From Pomphorhynchus laevis (Eukaryota > Acanthocephala > Palaeacanthocephala > Echinorhynchida > Pomphorhynchidae), in contig WNNJ02000242.1 in assembly GCA_012934845.2 (NCBI GenBank), forward strand, positions 62,001-126,000: a stretch of 64,000 nt of DNA. The letters run 5' to 3'. The notes under the pieces were generated by a model. The model was not told where the DNA came from. It ran no database searches and saw only the letters and a program-made list of their open reading frames with translations. Numbering within the stretch: position 1 is the first letter of the stretch; each line of letters begins with the position of its first letter. This document shows positions 1 to 11,700 of the stretch, piece by piece. The translations under genes were made by a program, and so were the position numbers.

Positions 1-125
1 GAATTAAGATTGGAGGTCATAAGGAGGAACTGCTGTGATGTCAGGTTTTGTCCATTTTTCCTCAACCCGACCTGATGGCAAGACTAAATACATGCAAATG
101 CGGTATTTGGGTATTGTAAATATGA
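1..125 (-). mobile_element. PLE 3'-tail fragment
   Basis: It reads GAGGTCATAAGGAGGAACTG, then a degenerate ATCAGGTTTCGG-like block, then AAATACATGC. This is the reverse complement of the conserved tail of the Penelope-like element seen best at 63180-63320. It is diverged and cut by the window edge. Confidence 0.7.
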
Positions 126-299
126 TTTATCGTTAAGTGTAATGATTAATAAATCTCTGTAGTATGATATTCTCCGATGTCTAATTGTTTCATATATAAA
201 ATGCTGAGTCAATATTTTAAATAAGCCTGATGTCATGTTTTCTACGTGTTCTTAATCATTTTCTTTACCGTTGAAACGTGTATAGTGATACACTTTTTC

Positions 300-620
300 T
301 TTCTTAATGCCTATTCCTATTCGGGGCCGCACGACATAACGAGTATCTTCCACTGCACTTGAACCGATCTTTTCTTAGATCGTTCTCTCCGCCTTACACC
401 TTCGATCCGCATATCCGCAGTGCTTTTCGTTAGATATCGGGAAGCTATTCCATGTACTTTTCGCTCGTTCTTTGACTTCTTCACAGAGTCTAAGTTGGAT
501 CTCTGCCCGTCGCTTCCGGGGAACGCCCTAGCCGAGTTTGCTTTTTAGTTTTGATTCATCATGTTTATGGTTTGGAGTGATATCACCAAAGCCGGGCTTG
601 GGACCGGCTTTGGTGATATA
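300..620 (+). mobile_element. CR1-like LINE 3' end with terminal hairpin
   Basis: Broken frames read like the C-terminus of a CR1-type reverse transcriptase (a PPYTFDPHIRSAF-like stretch, as in the 'RSF..F..R..WN.LP' tails of the family). It ends in a strong hairpin at about 579-619: TGATATCACCAAAGCCGG, a short loop, then CCGGCTTTGGTGATATA. A similar GTGATATTACCAAAGTCG motif occurs near 31110. LINE 3' ends often carry such stem-loops. The family placement is tentative. Confidence 0.5.
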
Positions 621-965
621 CTAAATTCACCTATTTTTCAGAATGTTCTATTCATTATTTAATCAACAAGAATATTTAAATGTGTAATGAATTCAAAAGA
701 TTATTTTTTAATTTCTGTCATTAAGAAAGAACGAAATCCTGTATTCTTTTTAAAATAAATATAATTATATATTCATAAAAGAAAAATTCTTTTTTACTAG
801 TAAGAAACAATTTAGGGAAAAGTACATTTCTGGTGTAGTTTAGTGTCATTGAAAAATAAACTGTTTGTGATTTAGAACGCTTTTCAATAGTAGAAAGCTA
901 AAATACCTAAGATATAGTGTTTAATACGAAAATATTAAATTAATATCTGACGGTAGCGACAATAT
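621..965. other. AT-rich spacer with a duplicated segment
   Basis: No gene is seen. The stretch from about 870 to 965 (AATACGAAAATATTAAATTA followed by a GGTAGCGACA-like block) is repeated at about 4160-4280 in syntaxin-5 intron 1. The repeat resumes at about 2190-2240, after the PLE tails, so the PLE copies probably inserted into an older duplicated segment. Confidence 0.5.
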
Positions 966-1815
966 GCATATCAAATCAGCTGAGTTTACGTATTTGATAT
1001 TATTTATAAATTAAAAATAATGCTAAATAAAATTTAAATAATAAACAATGAATAATTATAAATGTGATAGTAATATTATTGATATTACTATTTATATTAC
1101 TATCAAAAGTTCCTCTTTTGATATCTTGTAAGATATTGATATTATTATCAATATTATTGATATTATTATTAGTATTACTATCAAAAGTTCCTCGTTTGAT
1201 ATCTTGTAAGATATTGATATATCATATATCCAAAAATCATATATATGATATATTGATATATTGATATATCGTATTGTATTTTTAAGGAATTATTGATGAT
1301 GGATCAAAGAAATGTTAAAATTTTTGATATTTCGCTAACTTCTGTTAGCAAGATATCCAAAAATTTATTCTTTTCTTTGATCCAGCTCCAATAATTCTTT
1401 ATCAATGAGTCTAATATTAAACTTCTAATTAGGAGCCAATTAAGATAAAATGAGCATTTCTGATTTTGAAATGCTCATTTGTATCATTAAAACACTGAAC
1501 TGTATGGGTTTCGGCTATTTAGATTATAATTTGTACATAATTATACATAATTAATACATAATTATAAATAATAAATAATAATAATAATAATAATAATAAT
1601 TATAATCAAAATTAAATAATTACATAAGAAATAATTATAAATAATTATAAGATTTTATATAATTTATAGAAAGTTAAAATTGAAATTTAAAATATAAATC
1701 AATTTTTATGAATTGACTAATAAATAACATGCGAGCTATCAGAATAAGGATTGGAAGCCATCAAGAGGAACTTCTATGCTATCGTGTTCCGGCCGTATTC
1801 CTCGGCTAGGGGCCA
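966..1815 (-). mobile_element. PLE 3'-tail copy, interrupted
   Basis: It begins with AATCAGCTGAGTTTACGTAT, the reverse of the PLE extreme 3' end, and ends with the GGAGGAAC/GGGGCC block near 1750-1815. The middle, about 1060-1500, is unrelated AT-rich sequence. That sequence includes a direct repeat of about 70 bp (1085-1145 and 1157-1218, sharing ATTACTATCAAAAGTTCCTC) and a simple TAA run. Confidence 0.6.
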
Positions 1816-1844
1816 AAACTTGTATAATTGATAATTTAAATATT

Positions 1845-2185
1845 TTTTAAATATGAGATCAGCTACTAAGTCTATGTATTTTATATTATTTATAAATAAA
1901 ATATATTATTTTTTATCAAAAATAAATATAAATAATAAAAAATTATGCTTAATAAATAATTATATAAAAGATTTTATACAATTTATATTAATATCAAGAT
2001 AAAATTTAAAATTGAAATTTAAAATAAAAGTCAATTTTTATGAATTGAATAATAAATAACAGACGTTGTATTAGAATGAGGAATATAGATCATCAGAAGG
2101 AGCTGCTATGTTATCAGGTTTCGGCCCCAATTCTTTGGCTCATCAGAGCAGCGGTACCAAGCGCATGCTAATGACTTATTTCCTA
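1845..2185 (-). mobile_element. PLE 3'-tail copy
   Basis: This is a second tail in the same orientation, directly behind the previous one. It has the ATTTTTATGAATTG block, ACAGACGTTGTAT, the tail core, and a decayed ATGCTAATGACTTATTTCCT hairpin end. Tandem PLE tails are typical of the class. Confidence 0.7.
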
Positions 2186-2735
2186 TATATATTAACATTA
2201 ATCTAGATTTAAATTTTGTTTTAGTAAAGTTACGTTTCGGTAGCTTAAAAATAGTAGTTTGACTATTATTTTCCAGCTGTTTTTATATTGAGATAACCGT
2301 ATATTGAGATAACCGTCAGGCTTCTTATTTCTATAATAAAATAGTCGTAATCATTAGGAGCATCAATTAGGTGAAATTATTATGTTATTTATGAATATCG
2401 TAAAGTTTAGCTATTTATTGTTTTAAAACAATGTAAACTTAAGATGTAATCCCTATCGTTACGCAATAGCAGTATTTTAGAAAATGACATCGGTGTGTCG
2501 TGTTGTGATTTGACTTTGCAAATTTCATAACTTCTTTCAACGGTCATTATAATACAAAACGCGATTTTTCTTTAAACATTTTAGTTTTGATAGTTGCTTA
2601 ATTATTGGTTTTGAATTGCTCGCATTCTTTTTCTTTTAAAAACGCTACATTTTTAAGATTATACGTGGTTTCGTACTTCTAAAATTCAACAATTGTGTTT
2701 ATTGAGAATTCGTATAATTTAGGTTAATTTAAATA
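2186..2735. promoter_or_regulatory. Upstream region of syntaxin-5
   Basis: No coding feature was recognised. The first 60 bp belong to the dispersed repeat shared with 4280-4340. The remainder is unique AT-rich sequence next to the syntaxin-5 start codon and should hold its promoter and 5' UTR. No individual promoter element could be assigned with confidence. Confidence 0.3.
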
Positions 2736-5700
2736 ATGATTATTAATCGAACGACACAGCAAATTCTACCAGTATCTCACAGCGAACCGAATTTCATGTT
2801 TCATGACATGAACTTTTCTGATGCACAGTCCTTTCGAGATCGTTCCGCTGAATTTGGTGATATAACAGAATTAATCAAAAATCGTACCGTAAGTTTGATT
2901 TGTATTTCATATTTAAACTAGAAACAAAATTTTCTTCATTTCTTCGTGTCTCATATTATTTGAACTCGAACTTTGCATTAACAAACCATTAATTAAATGG
3001 TTTAAACCATTTTTTAAATGTTTTTTTTTCTCATACACAATTAATTAAATTGTGTATAAGAATAAGATACTTGATAATCAAATTTAATCAGAGGAAATAC
3101 GTCCTTTACACGTATTTGGCCCCGCTGCTATGTTGGATAGAGGAGTTAGGTGCCGAATAAAATTAAATAAGCTAACTGAATCTACGTATTTTACATTGCA
3201 AATTAAAAATAATGCAGAATAAAAGTTAAATAGTTAAATAATAAAAAATTAATTAATAATAAATAATTGTTATAAGATTTTATATAATTTATATCAAGGT
3301 GAATTATAAACTGAAATTAAAAATAAAAATCAATTTTTATGAATTGACTAATAGTATCAGAATGAGGATTAGAGGTCATCTACGGCATTAAATACAGATT
3401 TAATGCAGTAGACTTTGGCAGCAATTGATGTCGGTCGTAAGATGTCACAAGATAGAACGGAAACTCTGTTTACATTCATGTTAGTGATAGCAAAATTAAA
3501 ACTATCAATTACAGAGGTCCTATATTAAAAGCATATAATTTATTTATTTAAATAATAAAATTAATAATTGCTTTTAGATTTTCTATAATTTAAATTTTCT
3601 ATAATTTAAATCAAGTTAAAATAAAAAATTAAAATTTAAAATAAACTTCATTTTTATGAATTGAGTAATAAATAACAGACGTTGTATCAGAAAATAAGGA
3701 TTAAAGGTCATTTGGAGGAACTGCTATGCTATCAGGTTTCGGCCCCTAACTCCTCTACCCAACATAGCAGCGGGGCCAAATACATGCTAATGATGTATTT
3801 CCTCTGAAATAACTATCTATTATCTTATTCTAATGCAAAGTATATTATTTATTATCCATCCATAAAAATTTGCCACTTAAGAGTTTAAATTTATTCTTTA
3901 TATTATTGTGTTGATTTATATATTTTACTATTTTCTGTTCGATGGTATTTTTATAACATCAAGTTTATTGATCAAGTTCATCTACTTTATTTGAATATGT
4001 CTTAAAGTAGTTTTAAAATATTTTTTAGCTACTACGCCATTTTAATTTTAATGCGAACAATTTTTAAATATCCGCATTGATTAAAATGTGAAAGGCAACT
4101 ATCGTCTTTCATTACCTCGAGTGATTTGAATGTTTGAATATTATGAGATTAATACGTAACACCATAATTAGAACGTTTTTTAACAATCGAAATCTAAAAT
4201 ACTGTAAACTGAGATAATACATTATAGAATTTTATACGAAAATATTAAATTAATATCCGAAAGTAGCGACAGTATACATATATTGGCATTAATTTAAATT
4301 GAAATTTTGTTTTAGTTACGCTTCTGTAGTTTAACTAAAAAATGAAAAATATTGAAAATAAAAACAGATTTGTATTGCTTTTGTTAAGAGCTACATTTCA
4401 GTAGTTTAACTAAATCAATTAGGTATTTACTTTTCAGAGTTTGCTTTTAAACAAATCAAAAATGTGTCTCATTATCAAAATTTCATAAAAAAATTAGTCA
4501 CGAAAGAATTCAAGGAAGCTTTTATCGTATTATCGTTAAGCAACGTTTTACCGCAATTACAGCTTCGTCGATTACAATTTTTCATATTCTCAAATATATG
4601 ATGGTCCAACATTGTCATTATGGTTGTATGGTGGTTCCTCTCAGATTTTTCATTGATTTCTTAAGCTCTACGTTAAAATGAACTACTATTTGGAACAGTT
4701 AATTTAGACCGTCCTCAACTTAATTAAGATCAAAACCAAAAAGATTTTTGGCACATTAATTCTATTTGATGTAATATAACCAGTAAATGCTGATAATCAA
4801 AAATGATTAGGTTTAGCGATTATCTTTTTCGGTTTAAAAAAGGATAATAACGAAACGAGTTATAGATAACGAGATATCTGAAAGGATTTATGAACATATA
4901 GCAAAACTATTCAAATACAAAGACAGTGTCACTCCATCAATCCGAATGACTATCGTCTCTTAATTATTGCGGCTTAGTGGATTATACTCTTTGCAAGCGA
5001 GTTTGATAAATATTTTCTTTCGTGATGCTATATAATTACTGCTACATTTAATTTTATGAGTACATCAAATGGTATCTCAGTATCCAAATATTCAATAGAA
5101 TTAAACGTTTTGATTATAAACTTAAAGATTATATAACTACGGTTGATTGGTTTAGTATAACGTGCTTAGATACCATATATACTGCTCTCAGAAATCGATA
5201 AGTTTCATAGAAGCTAGCTTGATAAGTATGCAATATTTTGAGCTACTTGTTATTCTTTAAAATCAAAAAGCACCAGTAACGAAACAATTAGTTTAGTTGG
5301 TTGACCATTATCAATTTATCGAACCTGCTTCGTTCACTACTTTTTATCTCAATGCCGAATTGTGGAAAATAAAGTTCTCTTCATTTAAACTATATAATAA
5401 CGATTTTTATAAACTTTATTCATACCAAATCAAGTTACATGACATTTACAATGACATATCGAAATTTGAATAAAATTATCAACATTTTCTATTGTTAAGA
5501 ATAAGAGTAATGCCGAAATCAAAACAAACGATTGCAACGAGTCGGAATTCGAGATTGCAAGCATGTATGTGTTTGATTTTGATTTATTTATTCTAGATGC
5601 ATATATCTTTTAGAAAAATTGCCGAAAATTTATCACTTACGAAAAGAAAACTCGAGAAGCTTACACTACGTATGTATTTTATTGTATTTTGATAAATTTC

Positions 5701-8700
5701 ATTATATTTCTATTAATATTATAACAGTTTGATAAATATTAAATAAATATTTCTATAAATTCGTAATAAATTAATAATAAATACTAAACCCATAATCTTC
5801 TTTCATTTCAACAGGAACGAAGAATTTCTGCTTCTTCGTTCCTGTAATAACTATTCATAATAAATTGATTATATGCTCTCATTTTATTAGTATTTTTATT
5901 GCATATGATTTCAAATTTTATTGTTTAATTTTAATTTTTTTCAATACTATACTTTTGTGATTTTATACTTTAAATATAGTTTTACCAATCTGTCTTTTTC
6001 AATTTTAGCAATCTGTCTTTTGTCTAAAATCATCAACGAAGATTTTTTTCAAAAAATCTTCGTGGATGCTACCCAAACTCAAATTGGGATTGTTGGTTTA
6101 GAAGGGAATGTACACACATATGTATTACCATATGAAATTCCTATATTTGAGGCTGAATTATTAGCCGCCTGGTGTGGTCATCAACTATACCCAGACGCTA
6201 AGATATATACTGACAACATGGGTGTTTACCATTCAGTACTCACAGGGAGAGCGAAAACGGTTCCAATGGGGAATATTTTCTTTCAGGATATGCATGGAAC
6301 TCCTATACAATGGATTCCTACAGATAAAAATCCGGCAGACATATCAAGTCGCTGGTAGAACCACGATAAAACTCCCCTTTTTGCTTGTTTCTTCCTCTAT
6401 GACATCACAGCTAATTCCCACATAGCTACGTGTCTTCCGTGTCGATACTATCTAACCAGAATCACACGCGATGTCACTTCGTCTGACAGCGAAGGCAGAA
6501 GAGGAAAAATATTCTACAAGAATATTTGGTATATTATAATATATAATTGATAATATATTATATTATATATAATATATTATCATATATAATTGATACGGAA
6601 AACTTGGTTGATATATTATTAATCCAATTCGACCGAAATTGGCGACCGAAATGAGGTTCCTTGGCGGTGTGGTCGGTCTTAGACTTAGAGATAAGGTTAG
6701 GAATTTGGTCATCCGGGATATACTCGGGTACCCATCCGGGATATAACCGATATACTCGGTTTCGAAAAAGATAATTATGTCAAGCTGTCGCAGCTGTGGA
6801 TCTTGTTTTTTAGCATTGACACTTGTGTTATTCTTATGCAATTTAACAAATATTGATTTGAAACTGCGTTCCGCCAGCATACACGGATAATTTAAGAAAA
6901 TTACCTGGTAAGAACTGCAAATATTTGTTCTTTATATGATTTGTTATACTTTAATTGCTTATATTTCAATTGCTGTTTAGCTCTCCCTGTTCAAGGTGTT
7001 GGAACTATACAAGCTTACTTTATGATATATAAAATCTACAAAGTCTTCGCATCATTTTACGTTAACAATTCAAGCGTTTACTTAATGCTTGTGTATTTAA
7101 GTAAATGAAGCATAAAAAGATAAAATTAATAAAATTAACCGTAAGCATAAAATAATAATACAAATCATAAAAGCGATAATTAAATCGTACTTTATTAATT
7201 CAAATTTAATGTATTATAGTATTATCTTTTATATCGTTGAGAATTGATTTCGGGTCAAAAGTAACTTTTATATTGCGAACCATCCCCGAGAATACAAAAA
7301 GAACTTTACAAAAGGAACTTTACTTTAAAATATTACGCAAAAAATATTAGTTTAATATTATCTTTTATTTCAATCAATTACAAGTAACTTTACGTATTAA
7401 ATAAAAAATTATTCAATTTTGTTAAATTCTATTTCTATTATCATTTTAGTAATTCATTGATTTCATTGGTTTCTATTGTTTTTCATCTCTTTACACTCTG
7501 TTTTAGTAATCACTCGTTCTTTCACTTTGGAGAACAGATCAAATGAAATTCAACAATTAATTGATATTATCCGTCAAGATACTACACATTTAAATTACCA
7601 AATAATGGAGTTGCAAAAGGTAAAATATTTCAATAGTATTAATCTTATAAAGGGCATTTAGTATTTACTATTTGTTTGTCTAAATCTACGGTATAAATCA
7701 ATAAACTTATGTGTAGGTTTGTTGAATTATTATTTTATAATTTAATATATATTTTTATATTTTTTTATATATTAATATATTTTTTATAAAATATGAAGTG
7801 ATACTCATATCAGGTTTGCTAGTTACTATAATTATAGTTTTAACTATAAACTTTATTGTTAGAAATAGTTTCTACGTAATTTTTTGCTCGTCATTGAGAG
7901 GTCTTAATGACGTCTTTTTTTTGCTCGTCTTAACTACTGGATGCAAAATAAAAATAAAATTTGAAAATAAATTGCCGATAAATATAAAACTCGATTGTCA
8001 TTCATAAATTTTTCAATTCATCTTAATTTATTATAAACTAATAAAAATATATTCAATAATTGCATTATAATAAGAATTTAATAAATTTTTAATTATTTTT
8101 GTTAATTTTATAATTGAATAATTTTATTCAATTAATTGCTTACAATAAATTTTTCTAATGTGTATTTTTATAAAATTTCAAAACTTGTGTTTAGATATCT
8201 AAAATTATTTGATAAGCATATTAAATGATCATTAAAAATATCATATTAAATTTGTTAAATATAACATTAAATATTAAATAATTAATCATTAAATATTAAA
8301 TAATATATTATCATATAAATGAAAAATGCATTTTATCTTTCTCTCAAGCTTAACGTGTTAAATATGAACTCAAAAAGATTTGCAAACAAATCGGAACGTA
8401 ATCATTCAAAGGCTATTGTCCTTGGACTGCAAGTAACGACGATAAAACATATATATGCATATTTGAGTTCTCTATTTAACAGTCCGAACTAGCCAACGTA
8501 TCAAGTGCTTTTAAATCAATACTCGAATCTAGAAATAGTGTAAGTGATGTCGAATGAAAAATTATTTTATGCTTTTAATTTTTTACAGAGTGTAGAACAA
8601 CAAGAAGAACGCAGGAGTAAAATATCAGGTCGATCTAGATATAACAATGAACAACTGCGAAAATGTAAGTAGCCTGTAGTTCCCTTTAGATTTACTTGCG

Positions 8701-11700
8701 TTACACAAAGTTACAGATTGAATTAACTTTTGTCTACACAGTATAAAGATCGTATCGTTATAATACTTGTTTTATGGTTGCTATTGATATCTTAATAAAT
8801 CACCTCTTTATTTTAGAAAAAATTTATTTGTATATTTATCTCATTATATATTGATTTCTTATTAGAAATCAAATTCTGTCGATTTCTTATTAGAAATCGT
8901 TACTTTTGTAAAGTAATCCGTGATATTTTATTCCTAATTATTATTTACGGATTAACAATGATATTGTTAATATTATTAACAATGATATCACCCGAAGTTC
9001 CCATCGAAAGATATAGCTCCGTCAATACCATCGAGGATATTTACAATGAAGTTATCCAATGGAAGCCAAACCTACTCAGACTGCCCGCCTGCAACGTTAG
9101 CAATATGATCATAGAAACCCTATCTACATTTTACTTAAAAGTTGGATCAAACAAGGCTGACGAACCTTCAGCATTCAAATCAGCTGTAGCGTTCGCCCAA
9201 TGCATATTGCAGCGGATTCCGACGAAAAAGGTGTCGCTAGTTCGCAAAACTCTCGAACGGAGGTTTATTAATTATTATTTACAGACATTTTGTAGTTTTA
9301 TGTATCTTTAGATCCTTTAAAAATGAAAATGAAGAAGTAATTTGATAACGGCGAATCACCGTTATCGAGGTGGGGTCGGCTATGTAGAATTTGGTCTTCC
9401 ATTTCGCCCTATTCGGAGCCTGGTCCGGGTGAAGTCCGAAAATATTGAGCGTCGATTTAAAAGTTCTTAGAAGTCCTGCGACAAATATGAGATGTCTAAG
9501 AGTCTGAGAAGTCCTATCGCGTCGATTGCGGTGTACGCCCTAGCTTAAGTGCGAAAATTGAAAGACATTATTGATAACAACTTTTGTCAATGTCCTCTTT
9601 ATCGGCCTGTCGTATTGGCCTGTCACCTGGAGTTGTCCGCGTTTAACTTATTCCGCGGCCGGTATGCTACGGGGTTTCCAGGGGGCACAGCGAGGAGGAA
9701 TAGACACACTTCTTCGTAAAATATTACACATTTATAGGATTGAATTTAAAATCAACTCCACCAATCACATTGTTTCAAAATCAATTATAATTTATCTAAA
9801 TGAATTGATTAATTAATCAATAATTAATTATTTAATTATTAAAATTAACTACCGACTGTCTGTATTGCCATATGTATTCTTTGTTAGCTCATAATTCCTT
9901 TCTCGTAAAACAAGATGAGATGCACCGACTACGTGATTCTAGCATTGATAGTCAAGATACAGTAATAAATGTCAATCAAATGCAATCAAACCAACTTGCT
10001 TATAAGGTATAGCTTTTTAAAGCATTTTATATAAAAAATATTTTTTGAATTAGTATAATCTGATTGATTTTTAAGATGAATAATTGAAACATTTATTATA
10101 TTAAGGACACGTTTCTTCAAGAACGAACTGATGCAATGCAAAACGTAGAAGAGACTATCGTTCAATTAGGCGAAATATTCCAACAATTAGCTGTGATGGT
10201 TCATGAACAAGGGGAAATGGTTCAAAGGTATGTGTTATAAACATGTTTAGTACTTACTAATTTAATAGATGATAATGAAATTAAGCGTAAAATTGAATGA
10301 TAAAATTTTATCATTCAATTGAATGAGAGATAAAATCACATAAAATCAAATTTGTGACAAATTCACGTTGACATTTCGATATTATCAAATAAAATATAAA
10401 GGCTAAGTCAAAACGATAACAATAATCAAAGTTATGGATGGAGATTAAATCCTTTTATTACTGAAACAGAATAAAACATATAAAAAGAAGAAACCAGCCA
10501 AAAATTAAAGAAACGAGTCAGCCAGAACAAATACGCCATACAGCGAGGTAATGTGCCCTCAACCATAGTTAATTATATTTATGAAACGGATCACAAGATC
10601 GACTTTGATAACGACATGACGATAAATCTAAGTTTATCATCATAAGCCTTTTGCTGTTGAACTAATAACTGATCACTGATAAGCCATTTATTAATTATCA
10701 TGTATTATGTTGATACTGAATATGAATTAGTGAAAAAGAGTGCAATGTTAAAAATACAAAAGTCCGTTTTTGATGAGCACACCACAGCTACAATCAATTT
10801 AAAAACATTGATTGTATTGTATATCAACAATACAATTCATTGGATACAATTTATTGAATATTAAATTTATCGTTAAGAATTACATTCGAGTCGAACTTAA
10901 CAGCAGAAAATATGTAAAATTTAACATTTAATATATTTTATTTATTATACACTCAATCGCGTTGCACAAAACGCGATTTATTTAAAATCTTCAAAAATGA
11001 ATGCTTTGATTTTTTTAAGAAAAAAATCGTTTTTCTCTAAACGACTCATCTTTTATTATTAATTAATTTATTATTTCAGTAATTAATTTAATTGTTACAA
11101 ATTAATGTTTAATTAATTTAATTAATTAATTTTAATTTAATATACAAGCCATTAAACATTTGTCTTAGCACATATTATATTTTGCATGTTAATTAAATGC
11201 TTGTTTGGAGAATTAGTTCACATATAATATAATATATTTGATATAAATCATGTTAGTTTGACGAATTGAAATGCATTTTGACTTATTTTTCATATAATAA
11301 TTTTTTAAATGCTTTTTACGTGATGTAACAAGATCTTTTCAGCATTTGTTAAAATTTTAAAAAAGACAAAATATATTTTTATAAAATATTTTATAAAAAT
11401 ATTTTTGCATGATGATATCTGAATATCGTATAATATAAAAAATAATACATTTAATAATGAAATTTTAAGAATTGCAACAATTTGTAATGATATTGACTTT
11501 CTTTTAAATCATTTAAATAATTTAATAGATTCATATTTTAAACTAGGTTACTATAAAAATATCATCAAACAGAAAATAGTAAAATATATAAATCAACACA
11601 ATAATATTAAAAATAAATTTAAAATCATCAGCGGAAAACAAATATACAAGAAACATATTTTTGCATGAGCATTCATGCATACCATATAATATAAAATATA

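Noticed and set aside
1064-1264. Hydrophobic 66-residue ORF
   Set aside because: It is a translation of an AT-rich direct repeat of Ile/Leu codons in low-complexity sequence.
5593-5613. Alternative acceptor for syntaxin-5 exon 3 after TTCTAG (5596)
   Set aside because: It would start at phase 0, which does not match the phase-2 end of exon 2. The acceptor at 5613 fits the phase and the protein alignment.
8958-9311. 117-residue ORF as an extra syntaxin-5 exon
   Set aside because: Exon 7 joins exon 8 in phase without it, and its sequence resembles a retroelement protein rather than the SNARE family.
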